Below, in pieces: positions 51,454 through 62,447 of a stretch of 64,000 nt of DNA. The notes below the pieces were generated by a model. It worked only from the letters and a program-made list of their open reading frames with translations, made no database searches and had not been told where the DNA came from. Within the stretch, counting starts at the first letter, position 1; the number at the start of each line of letters is the position of its first letter. The DNA is from Chamaecrista fasciculata (Eukaryota; Streptophyta; Magnoliopsida; Fabales; Fabaceae): positions 38,616 to 102,615 of the forward strand of contig QANZ01001843.1 of NCBI GenBank assembly GCA_003254925.1, written 5' to 3'. Made by a program: the position numbers and the translations under genes.

Positions 51454-51783
51454 GGCTAAAGTGCACTTTTGGTTCCATAACTTTGACAAAAGTCTCAATT
51501 TAGTCCAAAAAATTTTTTTGTTACAATTTTAATCTCATAACTTCTGAAAACGTCTCATTGTTAGTCCCAAACTGATTTCTATTCATTTTTTCGTTAAAGA
51601 TGATCTGCATACTAAGTTGAATGATAACATGATAAATATAGGGGAATTGGATAATAGATGGAAATCAACTTAGAACCAACGAAAATACGTTTTTTCAAAA
51701 ATTATGGGACTAAAATTGTAACAAAATATAGAATCAAATTGAGACCTTTGTCAAAGTTATGGAACCAAAAGTGCACTTTAGCC
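51454..51783. mobile_element. Mutator-type MITE (330 bp) with perfect 9-bp target duplication
   Basis: The ends are GGCTAAAGTGCACTTTTGG and its exact reverse complement, and the inverted repeat continues for about 90 bp through TTCCATAACTTTGACAAA. Both flanks are TTTATCTTA (51445-51453 and 51784-51792). There is no coding capacity. It lies within 300 bp upstream of the FCA-like leader. Confidence 0.93.
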
Positions 51784-51792
51784 TTTATCTTA

Positions 51793-52700
51793 TAATTTTT
51801 TCATTTTAAAGTTAATCTAATGGATAAAACTTAAATCAAGATCCATACATCCTTGCTATCAAGTTCCACTAATCACAAGTCTTGATTACATTCTCTCTCT
51901 TCACTGATTGATCATGCAAAAAGTGGTGTTTAATATTCTCTCTTTATCATGATTGGTCATATATAAATTTTTTATCACGTGTCAAATGTTGATTGGAGAA
52001 CTTAATAATAAAGATGTAAGGAACTTGATGTAAGTTTTGTCCTAATCTAATACCAATGAATTGGAAAGTGATATGAATATTAAAGCAGAAAAAAAAATAG
52101 CATATTTCATTGTTTATTTTTCTTAAACTGAATTTTTATCTCTTTCGTAAAATTAATCCTCTATTGGACAGTAATATAATGAAGATATTGGTTACTAACG
52201 ACGTCAACGTTTCAATAAAACGAACAGGGTTGTTGGATGGTCCGCCTGAATAACCAATGCCCAACCAAGCAGCCCTAACTTCAAAATGCACTGCGCAGTG
52301 TATTTTCAAGTTCACCGAGATCTCTGAATTCAGAGATGATTTGACAAAGAGTAACAATATTGGATTTAACTTTTTAGCATAGAAATCTATATCTTATATA
52401 TTATAAAAGAACATTATACAAATCTCAAAAAATTAAATCCAACGAATAAAAATTAAGTTGGTTATTATTATACCTAACCCTCTCACAAAATAATACACCA
52501 TTTCACAAAATAATACACCAATTCGTGAAAATTTGTGGGAAGTTGGTTATTATTCATTTACGAAGTAGGCATTTTTCCTTTTATTTTTATTCGTGATCCT
52601 TTATGATGTAGTCTATTTTTCCCTCTTGTTTTCCTTTTATTTTTCTACACCATTCTGATGGATTTCAGTACTGTTACTTCATTATCGTGATTGCAGGAGT
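51793..52700. other. Intergenic stretch, no gene seen
   Basis: AT-rich sequence with an imperfect repeat of CACAAAATAATACACCA near 52484-52519. No protein family is recognised. Confidence 0.5.
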
Positions 52701-52714
52701 TCGATTTAGATAGG

Positions 52715-54960
52715 GCCGTTATGAAAAATAGACTTGATCCAGATATTGATGATGATTCTTGTGACATTTATAAATGTTACACTGGCCCCTCGTGGTTCTA
52801 CTACTTCTAGTACTCTAGAAATAACAAAGTCAAGTAAAAGGTCGATGAGGAGGAGGAGGAACCTCGTGACCCCAATGCTGCCCCCAACTGATAGCCGAGA
52901 AGGTAAGGTTTGGGAGGCTGAGAGGAATTGAACGAAATGAAACGAGGAAATGATTTGCAAACTATGTGGAGAATCAGCGCATAAATCACTCTGGTATTAT
53001 AGCTTCCTTTCGAATTTCATTTTCTGCTATTGAAAAAAAAAAAGTCCATTTCTTCAAAAGCATCCCGATACATCATACATGGGGGCTTATTTGTCTTACA
53101 AGTCATCTAGTTGTAACTTCTATCCTAGATATTGAAAGATTTACATGCAGCCTTGATAGTTGATTTCTTTTTTTTATTAATTATTCTATGCTGTTTAGTT
53201 GGTACTTCTGTGAATACTATACAAATGGATATGGCATACTGCATACAGTTTCAAATTTTCTTTGGGCAGTGGGTGAGTCATTTTGATATATGTATGAGAC
53301 ACACACACACGTCTCAGTCTCTTTTCTTTGAAAGGATACCTGCAAGAGGCAAAAATATAAGCACTTTCCTCGAGGCTGGGACAACATAGGATATGTTTAG
53401 GGAATCCTTAGAAAACTGGCAAAATCATGTTCATAGCTTGTTTGGTTCCCTTTCATTTTGGTAAAATAGTTACCCTTGATATGCTGCATTTTAATGGTGT
53501 TGCTCTTGCTTATAATTTTCTTGCAGAAATAGGTAAATTCTTAGCCTTCAAGCATTAACTAAATTGTAGATGTTACATTCATGGGTGGGTCTGATTTGAT
53601 CAGCTTGCCTTCACTATGATATGAACATATTTACTGAAAGGAAGGAATGGCTCTCATGGTGTTACTATGTGAATATAAAGATTGTTTTAGAATTAAAGCT
53701 ACCATCTATGTCAGCATCTTCAAGCGTTAATTTGCTGAACTAAACAATAATCCATGTTGGCATCCCGAAATTAAGCAATTAACATCCTCTTAATTTCATG
53801 AAGCTTAAGCTAGCAAGTTGTTCAAGCCATTCAAGACCTCCAGGACAGGTGCCATATGAAAAAAAAAAGTTCTTATAGGCATGATAATTGGAACTTGGAA
53901 ATCGTGAAGGAGAGAATCTGATAATCAACCTAGTCATCGGTTCGATTACAATTCCTTTCCACTGACATTGGAATTTGGAAGAGGTGGAGTTGGAGTCTAC
54001 GAGGAGTCTACAGAGCTTGTGACAGTCCGTGGCAGAGAAGATGAAGAAAGTTCTAACCATCATGAGGTATGAGATTTGCGATACAAATGTTTTTACACAT
54101 CTGAAATGATTTAACAATCCTTCGTTCTTGCACGCGCCAAATTTGGGGAATATTCATTTTGCCGGAAAAGAATTGATGCCTTTTATCTTTTGAAGTGCAA
54201 ATATTTCAAACTCCAACCATTTTTATCATTATTGTGTTGTACGAGCTTTTGTTAAGAATTGGCTGACTACAGCAGTATATTTATTTCTTAAGAATCAGTG
54301 ATTTCTGTGAGATGTCAAGCCTTACAGTCACTAATATGAACTTACCGTAGTTAATAATGCCAATCCTTTGCTTTTGAGATTGGTGACAGACTAACAGGTG
54401 AAGGATTGCTGGTAACAGTTAAGCTTGAGTTTACTCCTCTGTTATCTTTCTACCAAGTTTGTTACTAACCTCTTTGACATTGTTTCTCATATTAAGGATA
54501 ATTGAATCATTCAAAATACTGATCTGTTGCTTGTTTGATTAAGTACATTATAGTGATTGCAAAATTCTATTAGTTTGCTTTTTTGATAAATGCTATTAAA
54601 GATTGGAGAACCAAACGAACAAAGTTGCTATGCTGAGGAACTCACATGCAAAACAATGTGAAGAATCTTGTCAGCTTGATGCCCACAGACGTCAACCTCA
54701 TGCAATCTGTTAATTGTCCTTTTCTGGTTTTATGGTTTACAAATAGCATAACTTCTCTGAATGAGATGGTTTTGCCACAAATCCTTGCTATGATGGAACC
54801 AATTTCCTCTTGGCCCTTGGGAATGAGGAACAGGTTCTCAGAAACTATGAATAATTATACTAGTAGCCTCATGATAACTTTTTTGGATTTCAGAGGCATG
54901 GAGACTGTGCTAAAGCTTACAATAGATACTAAAATCCTGTATGTGAATCCAGGGTGAGTT
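52715..54960 (+). pseudogene. Decayed zinc-knuckle (CCHC) / KH-type RNA-binding protein gene
   Basis: Pieces of one protein appear in the right order on the plus strand, separated by stops, frame changes and remnant introns. They are KVDEEEEEPRDPNAAPN (about 52828), REGKVWEAERN (about 52899), ICKLCGESAHKSLW (about 52949), FFERIPARGKNISTFLEA (about 53325), RESDNQPSHRFDYNSFPLTL followed by REDEESSNHHE (about 53910-54065), and KVAMLRNSHAKQCEESCQLD followed by AHRRQ (about 54625-54695). Intact plant members of this family read EEEPRDPNAAPTDF..., ICKLCGESGHFTQGCP, FFERVPARDKHV, HKFDYPAFPQTL and LRSNHAKQWEEFLQLDAQRR. The second half of the zinc knuckle and the KH core are gone, so the locus is not functional. 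In Arabidopsis a member of this family is, from memory, a close neighbour of WRKY68 and NOMO, which fits the gene order here. Confidence 0.68.
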
Positions 54961-56584
54961 AGTTATTCCGCTAAAGCCAAGTAGCCAACTGAAGAAGATT
55001 TAATTCTTTAGGTAATAGCTTTTGGCTTCATCCCTCAATTGTACATTTGGTGAACTCCTTGTCTCAGTTTTATCAAGGTCCACCCATCATCAGTTGTGGA
55101 TCTCGACTTTGCTATTTTATTGCAATTCAATTTCAGTTATGAAAATTTGCAGGCATTAGGACCCATTTCTTGTTTAAAACAAAAGTATTCAGGACCCGCT
55201 GTGTGGTGTTATAGTTAATGCTGTCAGAGAGGGGTCTATTGTTGTAAATTGGATAACTCTTTGGTTGACCATGGATTTCAATGCTGTTAATATATGTTGT
55301 GGGTTATTGATGATCTTGTGGTGCTTATCCAACACAGCTATAGTTTTACCGAGACAAACATTTAATCTCCAAATTATTCAGCAGGGGGCCATATGGTATT
55401 GGTAGGTAAGTGTGTTGATTATGGTCTTAGGCGATACTTCTGTCGGTGGAGTAATTTGTGAATCTGTGGTCGATGCATCATATCTTGGGCTATCATCCTT
55501 CACTTTTCTTGTGGCAGTAATTAGTAGTATGGCCAAGCTTGAAGCTTGTGTTATGTCCCAACACGGATGACCACTGTTCTCCAAAGACAACATAACATGC
55601 CCATGTATCCAATGATAAAGCTGACGATTCATGATCCAGAAAGATTTGACAAGTTCTAGTCTGCTACACATTTTTCCGCTTCATCCTTCCTAGTAATCTT
55701 TTAATTAATTTGAATTGATAGGAAGAAATGGTGTTCAAATTTGTATTTGTCTTTCTAGTAAGGCCCCTACATGTATCCAAGTATCTAAACACTGAAATCT
55801 TTAGATATCTGAACATTCCATAAATGTTCTTCTTTAATTAGTTATAAGAGGGAAGAGGTCCCTACAATAGAAAAAATCAAGCGTACAAACAAATTGTCAT
55901 TAATTTCCAAGAAGTAAGCAAAGCTCAAGCAGCATCATGGAGATATTTATATGGACAATTCCTCTGATCTGGGGATATTTCAAAGGTCTTATATATTTTG
56001 GTAATAAGTATTGCTGCTCCATATGTTTTTTTCACTCTCTGCTCCCATAACACACACACCCAAGGTACTCCACAAACTACGTTATAAGTGTTCATTAATT
56101 ATTTAGACACCTCTACGGCTCTACTATTGGACTAAGATTGTTTGTGCTTCTTACATCTCCTTTTATCATTTTTTTTTTATAAACTTGTCATTTTCATTAT
56201 TTTTCTTTTACACATCAATTTTCTTACATGCATCTTCAGTACAATTCTTATTGTTTATGTTTATATTAACATTTAATTGGTTTATCTTAACAGAATTTGT
56301 TTATTACTGGTATTGACAAATCAACTTTAACTTTAGAATGGACTTTCAGAAATTTAATGAATCACCTAAATGTATTAAAAAATATAAAAGAAGAAATCGA
56401 TACTCATAAGAAATGAACGTTTGGTAAATCAATCGGATATTTCAAAACTTACGTACCTTCAAAACATTATCAATGAGATGCTACAGTTGTATCATCCAGT
56501 TCCATTAATTCTACCTCGTTTGACTTCAAATGACTGTACAATAAGAGGATATAATATTCCAAGTGATAGCATTGTGTTGATCAC
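54961..56584. other. Intergenic stretch; unassigned minus-strand frame
   Basis: A minus-strand open frame at 55378-55671 (including HGHVMLSLENSGHPCWDITQ) has fairly protein-like composition but matches nothing I recognise. Part of this stretch (about 55540-55770) recurs in diverged form at 57290-57520. Confidence 0.4.
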
Positions 56585-57520
56585 ATAGCAAATTAAAACA
56601 ATGTGAAGAATCTTCTCAATCCGAGCTTGATTGCCTTGACCGAATGTGATGCCTCCGCTGTCAGTTTTTTTTTTTTATTAATTCAATTAGTACTAATTGA
56701 TATTCTATTTGATGGTTTTTTATGGTCCAATTTCAGTTTTGTTTTCTTATATTTAGAGCCCTTTAAAATTCATTAACCTACATTATGTATATTTAATTCT
56801 CCATTTATAACTTGTATCACTATTGATGGAGTGGTGCCCTCAAGGTTGCTATAAATATGAGTTCCTAAACCTTGTATCTCATCACCTTAAGCAAACACCA
56901 TCTAATTATATGAGAAACTAAAGCTAGAAATACTCATATTCCAGGTACTAGTGTTCTTGAGATTTTTATGAGAAAATTGCATATTTATATTCATTTCGAT
57001 CCATATATTATAAGAATGTACAAGCTAATCAAGTGCAATCCAATTTCCTTGTTATCTGTGACAATCCGATTAAATATAATTTTTGGGAAAATCTTGCCTA
57101 GTTAGTTTTTGAGGACAGTGGTCCAGTACTTTCTGTATCCAAAATTCGAAAGATTGAGGCCGATCAATGAGGATAAGGGCATACGACTTTTGAAAGGGCT
57201 CCAGTAGGGTACACGACCCTTGTACGATAAACAAGAACAATTCAGTCCAGCTAATTATATTATTAAAGAAGGAACCTTTTTCTCCATGCTCTCATTATGG
57301 TTGATGCTCCTAAGACAACTAGCCTATGCCTCCAATGATAATGGTCGTGAGTATTGATCCAGAAAGGTGTGACAAATTAAATTCGATGAACTCTACACAT
57401 TTTTCACTTCAATTTATCCTTCGAATATTAATCTCCTTTAAATTAATTTGAATTACTAGCTAGGAACAAATGGTGTTCAAATTTGTATTTGTCTTTCTAG
57501 TAAAGGGTCCCCCCCCATCA
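56585..57520 (+). pseudogene. Second, more decayed partial copy of the zinc-knuckle pseudogene 3' part
   Basis: AAAACAATGTGAAGAATCTT at about 56597 repeats the segment at about 54644-54663, and similarity continues into CTTGATTGCC. A second block at about 57345-57515 (TTGATCCAGAAAGGTGTGAC, then GGTGTTCAAATTTGTATTTG) repeats about 55632-55765. Order and orientation are the same, so the 3' part of the pseudogene and its flank were duplicated in tandem about 1.8-2 kb downstream. No usable reading frame is left. Confidence 0.5.
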
Positions 57521-58629
57521 GCCTTTATTTATTATTTGGGTTAATATTGTCATCTGTGTTAACGGCGACATGGGGCATTACCACCATAGATCAATAATCA
57601 ATATGTGCTTTAGTAATTAACTCGCTTTCGTTTCCCATTCAACGCTGTACAATATTTGTGATTTGAAGCAATTAAGCAACACGCTCATGCATGTTCGTTT
57701 ATATATGTACATACGCATCCGTATTCACAAAGCGTGGTCGGTTCAAACTTCAAAGCCACCATTCAATCTAATTTTAAGTTTCAGCGTTGACATCTTCAAC
57801 TTCTTATCCATGTCTTCCCGTATATTCAATAAACTGTGTGAGAGACTTTACGTTCCTAATTTCTACTCATTAACTACCCTTTGATCGAATTTATATTTAG
57901 AGCCCCACAATGCAACACGTATGTTCGGGAAACGCAAAATTAGTTATGCTGGTCGACAAATTTCATGTCACTATATATTGCTAAATATTAATTTCTTAGT
58001 ACGAGTGTTAAAGATATTAGTTTTAAAATATTATAAATTTTTATTTTTCCCAATTTATTAAGAATATCTTAATTTTTTGTATATAGAAAATGTTATGAAA
58101 ACTTAAATTTTTTATTGAATGATATCTTAATATTTGTATTTAGTTATTGCCAAAAAAAATTATATTTATTTTAAAATAAAAATAAAGATCTTAAGATAAT
58201 TTAGCAAATTCGAACTCAGAATCCTTTAATAAATGCACCATCAGCTGAAAGAAACCTCAAGCTGCGCGCATCTCTCATTCTATAGTCCATGGCATTGGGA
58301 CTTCCGTGAATTATTAGAGATATGATCATTTTAAAAATAGAAAAACTTAAACCTTTTTTTGTCTCCTTTTTTTTTTAATTTTAACTCATTATTTTGATAT
58401 TTATGCCAAAATCAATAAAAAGAAAAGTTGCTAAAGCTATATGCGGCTTTACTTAGCATAATCCTTTTGTACTCTACCAATTTGAAGGAAAAAGTTACAT
58501 CAAAATTTTGGAAGACGGAGATATTATAAATTTTAAAAAAGACATTTTTATGCCGTTTAAATAATTACTTGAAATTAAACTAGATGTATGCAGTTAGCTA
58601 GCTAGGCAGTAGGCACTGTATTAAACTTA
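57521..58629. other. AT-rich intergenic stretch, no gene seen
   Basis: No supported coding frame, and no mobile element could be delimited. Confidence 0.5.
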
Positions 58630-58904
58630 AGTAATGCTGCTAACAAGTGCCTTTAGAGCATTTATTAAGGTGCATTAATTTCATTATATATAATAATAGA
58701 ATTTTTATTTTAAAAATGTAAATTTACTTCAGAATTTTAAAGAAGCAATAATACACCTCATAATTTCCATTTAAGGGACAAAGAGTTATTGTTTCTTTAA
58801 AATTTTAAAGTAAATTTGTATTTTCAAAATAGAAATTTTATTTTAAGAGTGCAATTAATACACCTTAACAAGTGCCATCAGGGTTAGGACACTTAGCATT
58901 ACCC
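58630..58904. mobile_element. Mutator-type MITE (275 bp) with 9-bp target duplication
   Basis: Inverted arms: AGTAATGCTGC...TTAAGGTGCATTAATT on the left pairs with AATTAATACACCTTAA...GCATTACCC on the right. An inner matching part runs through AAATTTACTT and AATTTTAAAG. Both flanks are TTAAACTTA (58621-58629 and 58905-58913). It has no coding capacity. Confidence 0.85.
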
Positions 58905-58913
58905 TTAAACTTA

Positions 58914-60066
58914 TAGGAAACGTACATAGAAGAGCTTCTCAATCTTGTATTAATAAAAAAAAAAAGAAAAAAAAATGCTTCTCAATCTTATTAATTGCAT
59001 TTTGAACCTAAATCATCGACCACCTTAAATGAACAAATGCTAATAGACAAGATAGCATCGATCACACCATTAATTTCATGTGAAGCCTAATTCTAGTTCT
59101 TACTGAAAATAGGAGAAGACTGATGCATTTGAGTCCAACTCATTTGTGTTGTAACTGCGTCGTCACTCCTAAGTTATTAATTAAGATGGATATATAGAGA
59201 AGTGAATATAGTGATTTAGTACGTAATATAAGACCAAAATAACGTTATTTTGTTTACGAAGATTATCCAAGTCTTTCAAATCTGAATTGCAAACACTACT
59301 CATCAGAAAGACATGGCTCCTGAGGCTGATATCACCACCGCTGCGAGCCGAGACTCAAGCCAAGGCCTACGGCAAAGCGCTCAGGAAGATGCAGAGCATG
59401 TACACTGGTAATGTATTATATATATACTTAGATCATGCGATTATTTTCCAAAGGCTTTTAAACTCCAGAAATCCATGACTGAAATAATAGGACAATCGTA
59501 TTGAAACGCCTCTGAATATTTTGACTAATTAAATTATAAACAGAAGGAACTGTATATATATTTTCCCCTAACAGTACAGGGTTTGTGAGGACTGAGGAGC
59601 ATTAGGGAAATTACTTTGAGACAATACAAATTTATTCATAAAAAAGAAGTAATATTTATTTTTTGTCCTACATGAGCTGATAAAGTGGAGAAAGAAAAGT
59701 CAATTATTAAATAGTGTAAAATGTAATTCAATAATAAAAAAAAATTAAAAGGTAGCCACTTTCGTTGGAGTCGCAGGGACCGAAGTCAACGCGGAGTGGT
59801 GTAGTCATTTATACCTGAACATAATAGAAAACTGGCGCAATCAAGTTGGAAATTGGAATTGGTCAACAAGTATTTTTAAAAAATAAAAATTAAGGAATTG
59901 AATACGCCAAGCTGGCACGGGCCTTAAGCAAGTGGATACCATTTTTGTAATAAGAGAGAAGTGTAAGGGTGGTGATGTAGAAGTTGTGGTATAAATACGT
60001 ACATGAGCTCCAAAGAGCACAGCAAAACGTAAAGATCCACCACATTGAGTGATATTTGAATTCGGG
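58914..60066. other. Upstream region of the GPAT gene; small unassigned frame
   Basis: A frame at 59287-59478 includes RAETQAKAYGKALRKMQSMY directly before a GTAATG donor-like site, so it could be a gene fragment; I cannot name it. The last 200 bp before 60067 is a plausible promoter and leader (TATAAATA near 59991). Confidence 0.4.
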
Positions 60067-62447
60067 ATGGCTAAGATGATAATTAGTGTATTTATCCTGA
60101 AATCTCTCTTCTTCTTTTGGTACCGTTTTTTGTTAAAGCAGCTGAAAAGCCTCCTAGGCTTTCGCAGGAGTATAAGCAATAGCTATGCAACCCAGTTTAA
60201 ATACCAGAAATACCCCTCCCTGCTTCAAAGGTCGACGGAATCAGACTTCCATGACCATACCTTAATCTTTGATGTAGAAGGAGCATTATTGAAGTGTGGT
60301 TCGGTGTTCCCATACTTGATGTTGGTGGCATTCGAAGCAGGAGGCCTAGTTCGAGCCATTCTTCTGATTTTGGCTTACCCATTGGTTTGGTTGGTAGGAG
60401 CAAAGGTTGGGTTGGAGATTATGGTGATGATATGTTTCTGTGGGGTGAAAGCAAAAAGTTTTAGAGTGGGAAGGGCTGTTTTGCCTAAGTTCTTCTTGGA
60501 GAAGGTTGGATCACAAGTGTTTCAAGTGTTGAATAAAGGTGGGAAGAAAGTGGGAGTGAGCTGTTTGCCTCGAGTGATGGTGGAGAGTTTCTTGAAGGAG
60601 TATTTGGAGATTGATGTTGTGGTGGCCAGAGAACTCAAGGTGTTTTGTGGATACTACTCGGGATTCATGGAACATACTAAACCTTCTTCCCATGCTTTGG
60701 ATTTGGAACCATGCTCCAACCTCATTGCTGTCACTGGCCTCAACAAGACTCTTGATTATCAATTATTATCTCGTTGCAAGGTATGTCCGATCCTTCCCTT
60801 ATTACTCTCAAGTCTTAATTAATTAAGGTTTAAGTGCACTTTTGGTCCCTTAACTTCTTCAAATGTTTCAATTTGGCCCCCTAACATTTTTTGTTGTGAT
60901 TTTGGTCCTTTAACTTTTGAAGACGTCTCAATTTGGTCTCCTAACTTTTTTGTTGCAAATTTGATCCCTTAACTTTTGAAAACGTCTCATTGTTGGTCCC
61001 AAGTGCACTTCCAAGTCATGAAAATGTCTCCTCATAATGGTCATTTTTTAATCCACTTCATCTATATTTGCCATATCATCAGTCAACTCAGTCTGCCAGA
61101 TCAGCACTAACGACAGGTAATGGATGGAAAAAGTGCACTTGGAACCAACAGTGAGACGTTTTCAAAAGTTAGATGACCAAAATTCCAACAAAAATAGTTA
61201 GGGGACCAAATTGAAACTTTTACGAAAGTTAATGGACCAAAAATACACTTAAGCCATTAATTAATTTACTCCTCTATCATAGAATAGAAGTATAGAACCT
61301 TGAATGCCTTTTTAACTCTATGGCTTTTACCTGAATCCGTACATGTTTACATGAAACATGGAGCATGAGTTGGTTGTCTTTAATTTTAAAAAGTCTAACA
61401 TATTTCACATAATTGAATTATATTTAAATAAAATAAAAATAATTGAATTATATAAATTAAATTCTCATCCATGAATCATAATTATGTCACGTGGTGGAGC
61501 AGGTGGATAATTATTTAATTATTTGTTTATTTTTGAATTGAGTATAGGAAGTGTACGTGGTGACGGAGGGGGAAAAGAGAAGGTGGAAAAGGCTAGAAAG
61601 AGAGAAATACCCCAAAGCACTGGTATTCCACGACGGGAGACTAGCAATGAGACCCACCTTATTGAACGCCATAGCCATGTTGATTTGGGCTCCCTATGCA
61701 CTAATCCTCTCCATTCTCAGAATCTTCATCGCGGTTTCTCTCCCATATAGCGTCTCTACTCCAATTTTGTCATTCACGGGTCTACGTCTCACAGCCTCAA
61801 CCCCCAATGGCTTCTCCTACAATAACAATAATAATAATAACAAATCCAATGGGCATCTTTATGTTTCGAACCACAGAACACTGCTTGATCCTCTGTATGT
61901 GTCGTTTGCTTTAAAGAAGAACTTGATCGCTGTGACTTACAGCCTGAGCAGAATGTCGGAGATACTGGCTCCAATCAAGACCGTTCGATTAACAAGGGAT
62001 CGGAATGAAGATGGGGAAATGATGAACAAGTTACTGAAACAAGGGGATTTAGCTGTGTGCCCTGAGGGGACCACTTGTAGAGAGCCCTATTTATTGAGGT
62101 TCAGCCCTCTGTTCTCGGAAATGTGTGATGAAATTACTCCCGTGGCGGTTGACTGCCACGTCAGCATGTTTCATGGTACAACGGCTGGTGGACTTAAGTG
62201 CTTGGACCCTGTTTTCTTCCTCATGAACCCGTCCGCTTCTTACTCTGTCCGTTTCCTCCGCCAGGTGTCTCGTCCACGTCATCATCATCATGATGAGGCT
62301 GCTTCCAGATTTGAAGTGGCGAATCGGGTTCAAACGCAGATTGCGGATGCTCTTGGATTTCAATGCACCAAGCTTACTAGGAAAGATAAGTACTTGATGT
62401 TGGCCGGTAATGATGGTCTCGTCGTTTCTAGCAACGATAAATCCTAG
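60067..62447 (+). CDS. sn-Glycerol-3-phosphate acyltransferase (plant GPAT1/2/3-like)
   Basis: Two exons, 60067-60780 and 61548-62447 (TAG 62445-62447), giving 537 residues. It transfers an acyl group to glycerol-3-phosphate. Land-plant GPATs of this type are membrane-bound and feed cutin, suberin or other extracellular and storage lipids. The acyltransferase blocks are present: SNHRTLLDP (about residues 345-353), VRLTRDRNEDGE (384-395), CPEGTTCREPYLLRFS (409-424) and ITPVAVDC (434-441). The N-terminal HAD-phosphatase-like domain is degenerate: motif I reads FDVEGALL, with Glu and Ala in place of the second Asp and the Thr of DxDxT. The protein is therefore probably not a bifunctional phosphatase GPAT such as GPAT4, 6 or 8. 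Hydrophobic segments lie near 10-25, 105-125 and 280-305. A seven-Asn run precedes the first acyltransferase block. The ATG chosen is the first in the open frame. The intron carries a MITE. Confidence 0.93.
60827..61255. mobile_element. Mutator-type MITE (429 bp) in the GPAT intron, perfect 9-bp target duplication
   Basis: The ends are GGTTTAAGTGCACTTTTGGTC and the complement of GACCAAAAATACACTTAAGCC; the arms run for roughly 80 bp (CAATTTGGTCCCC). Both flanks are ATTAATTAA (60818-60826 and 61256-61264). It lies wholly inside the single intron (60781-61547). Its ends resemble those of the element at 51454-51783 (both read GGxTxAAGTGCACTTTTGGT), so the two belong to related families. Confidence 0.92.
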
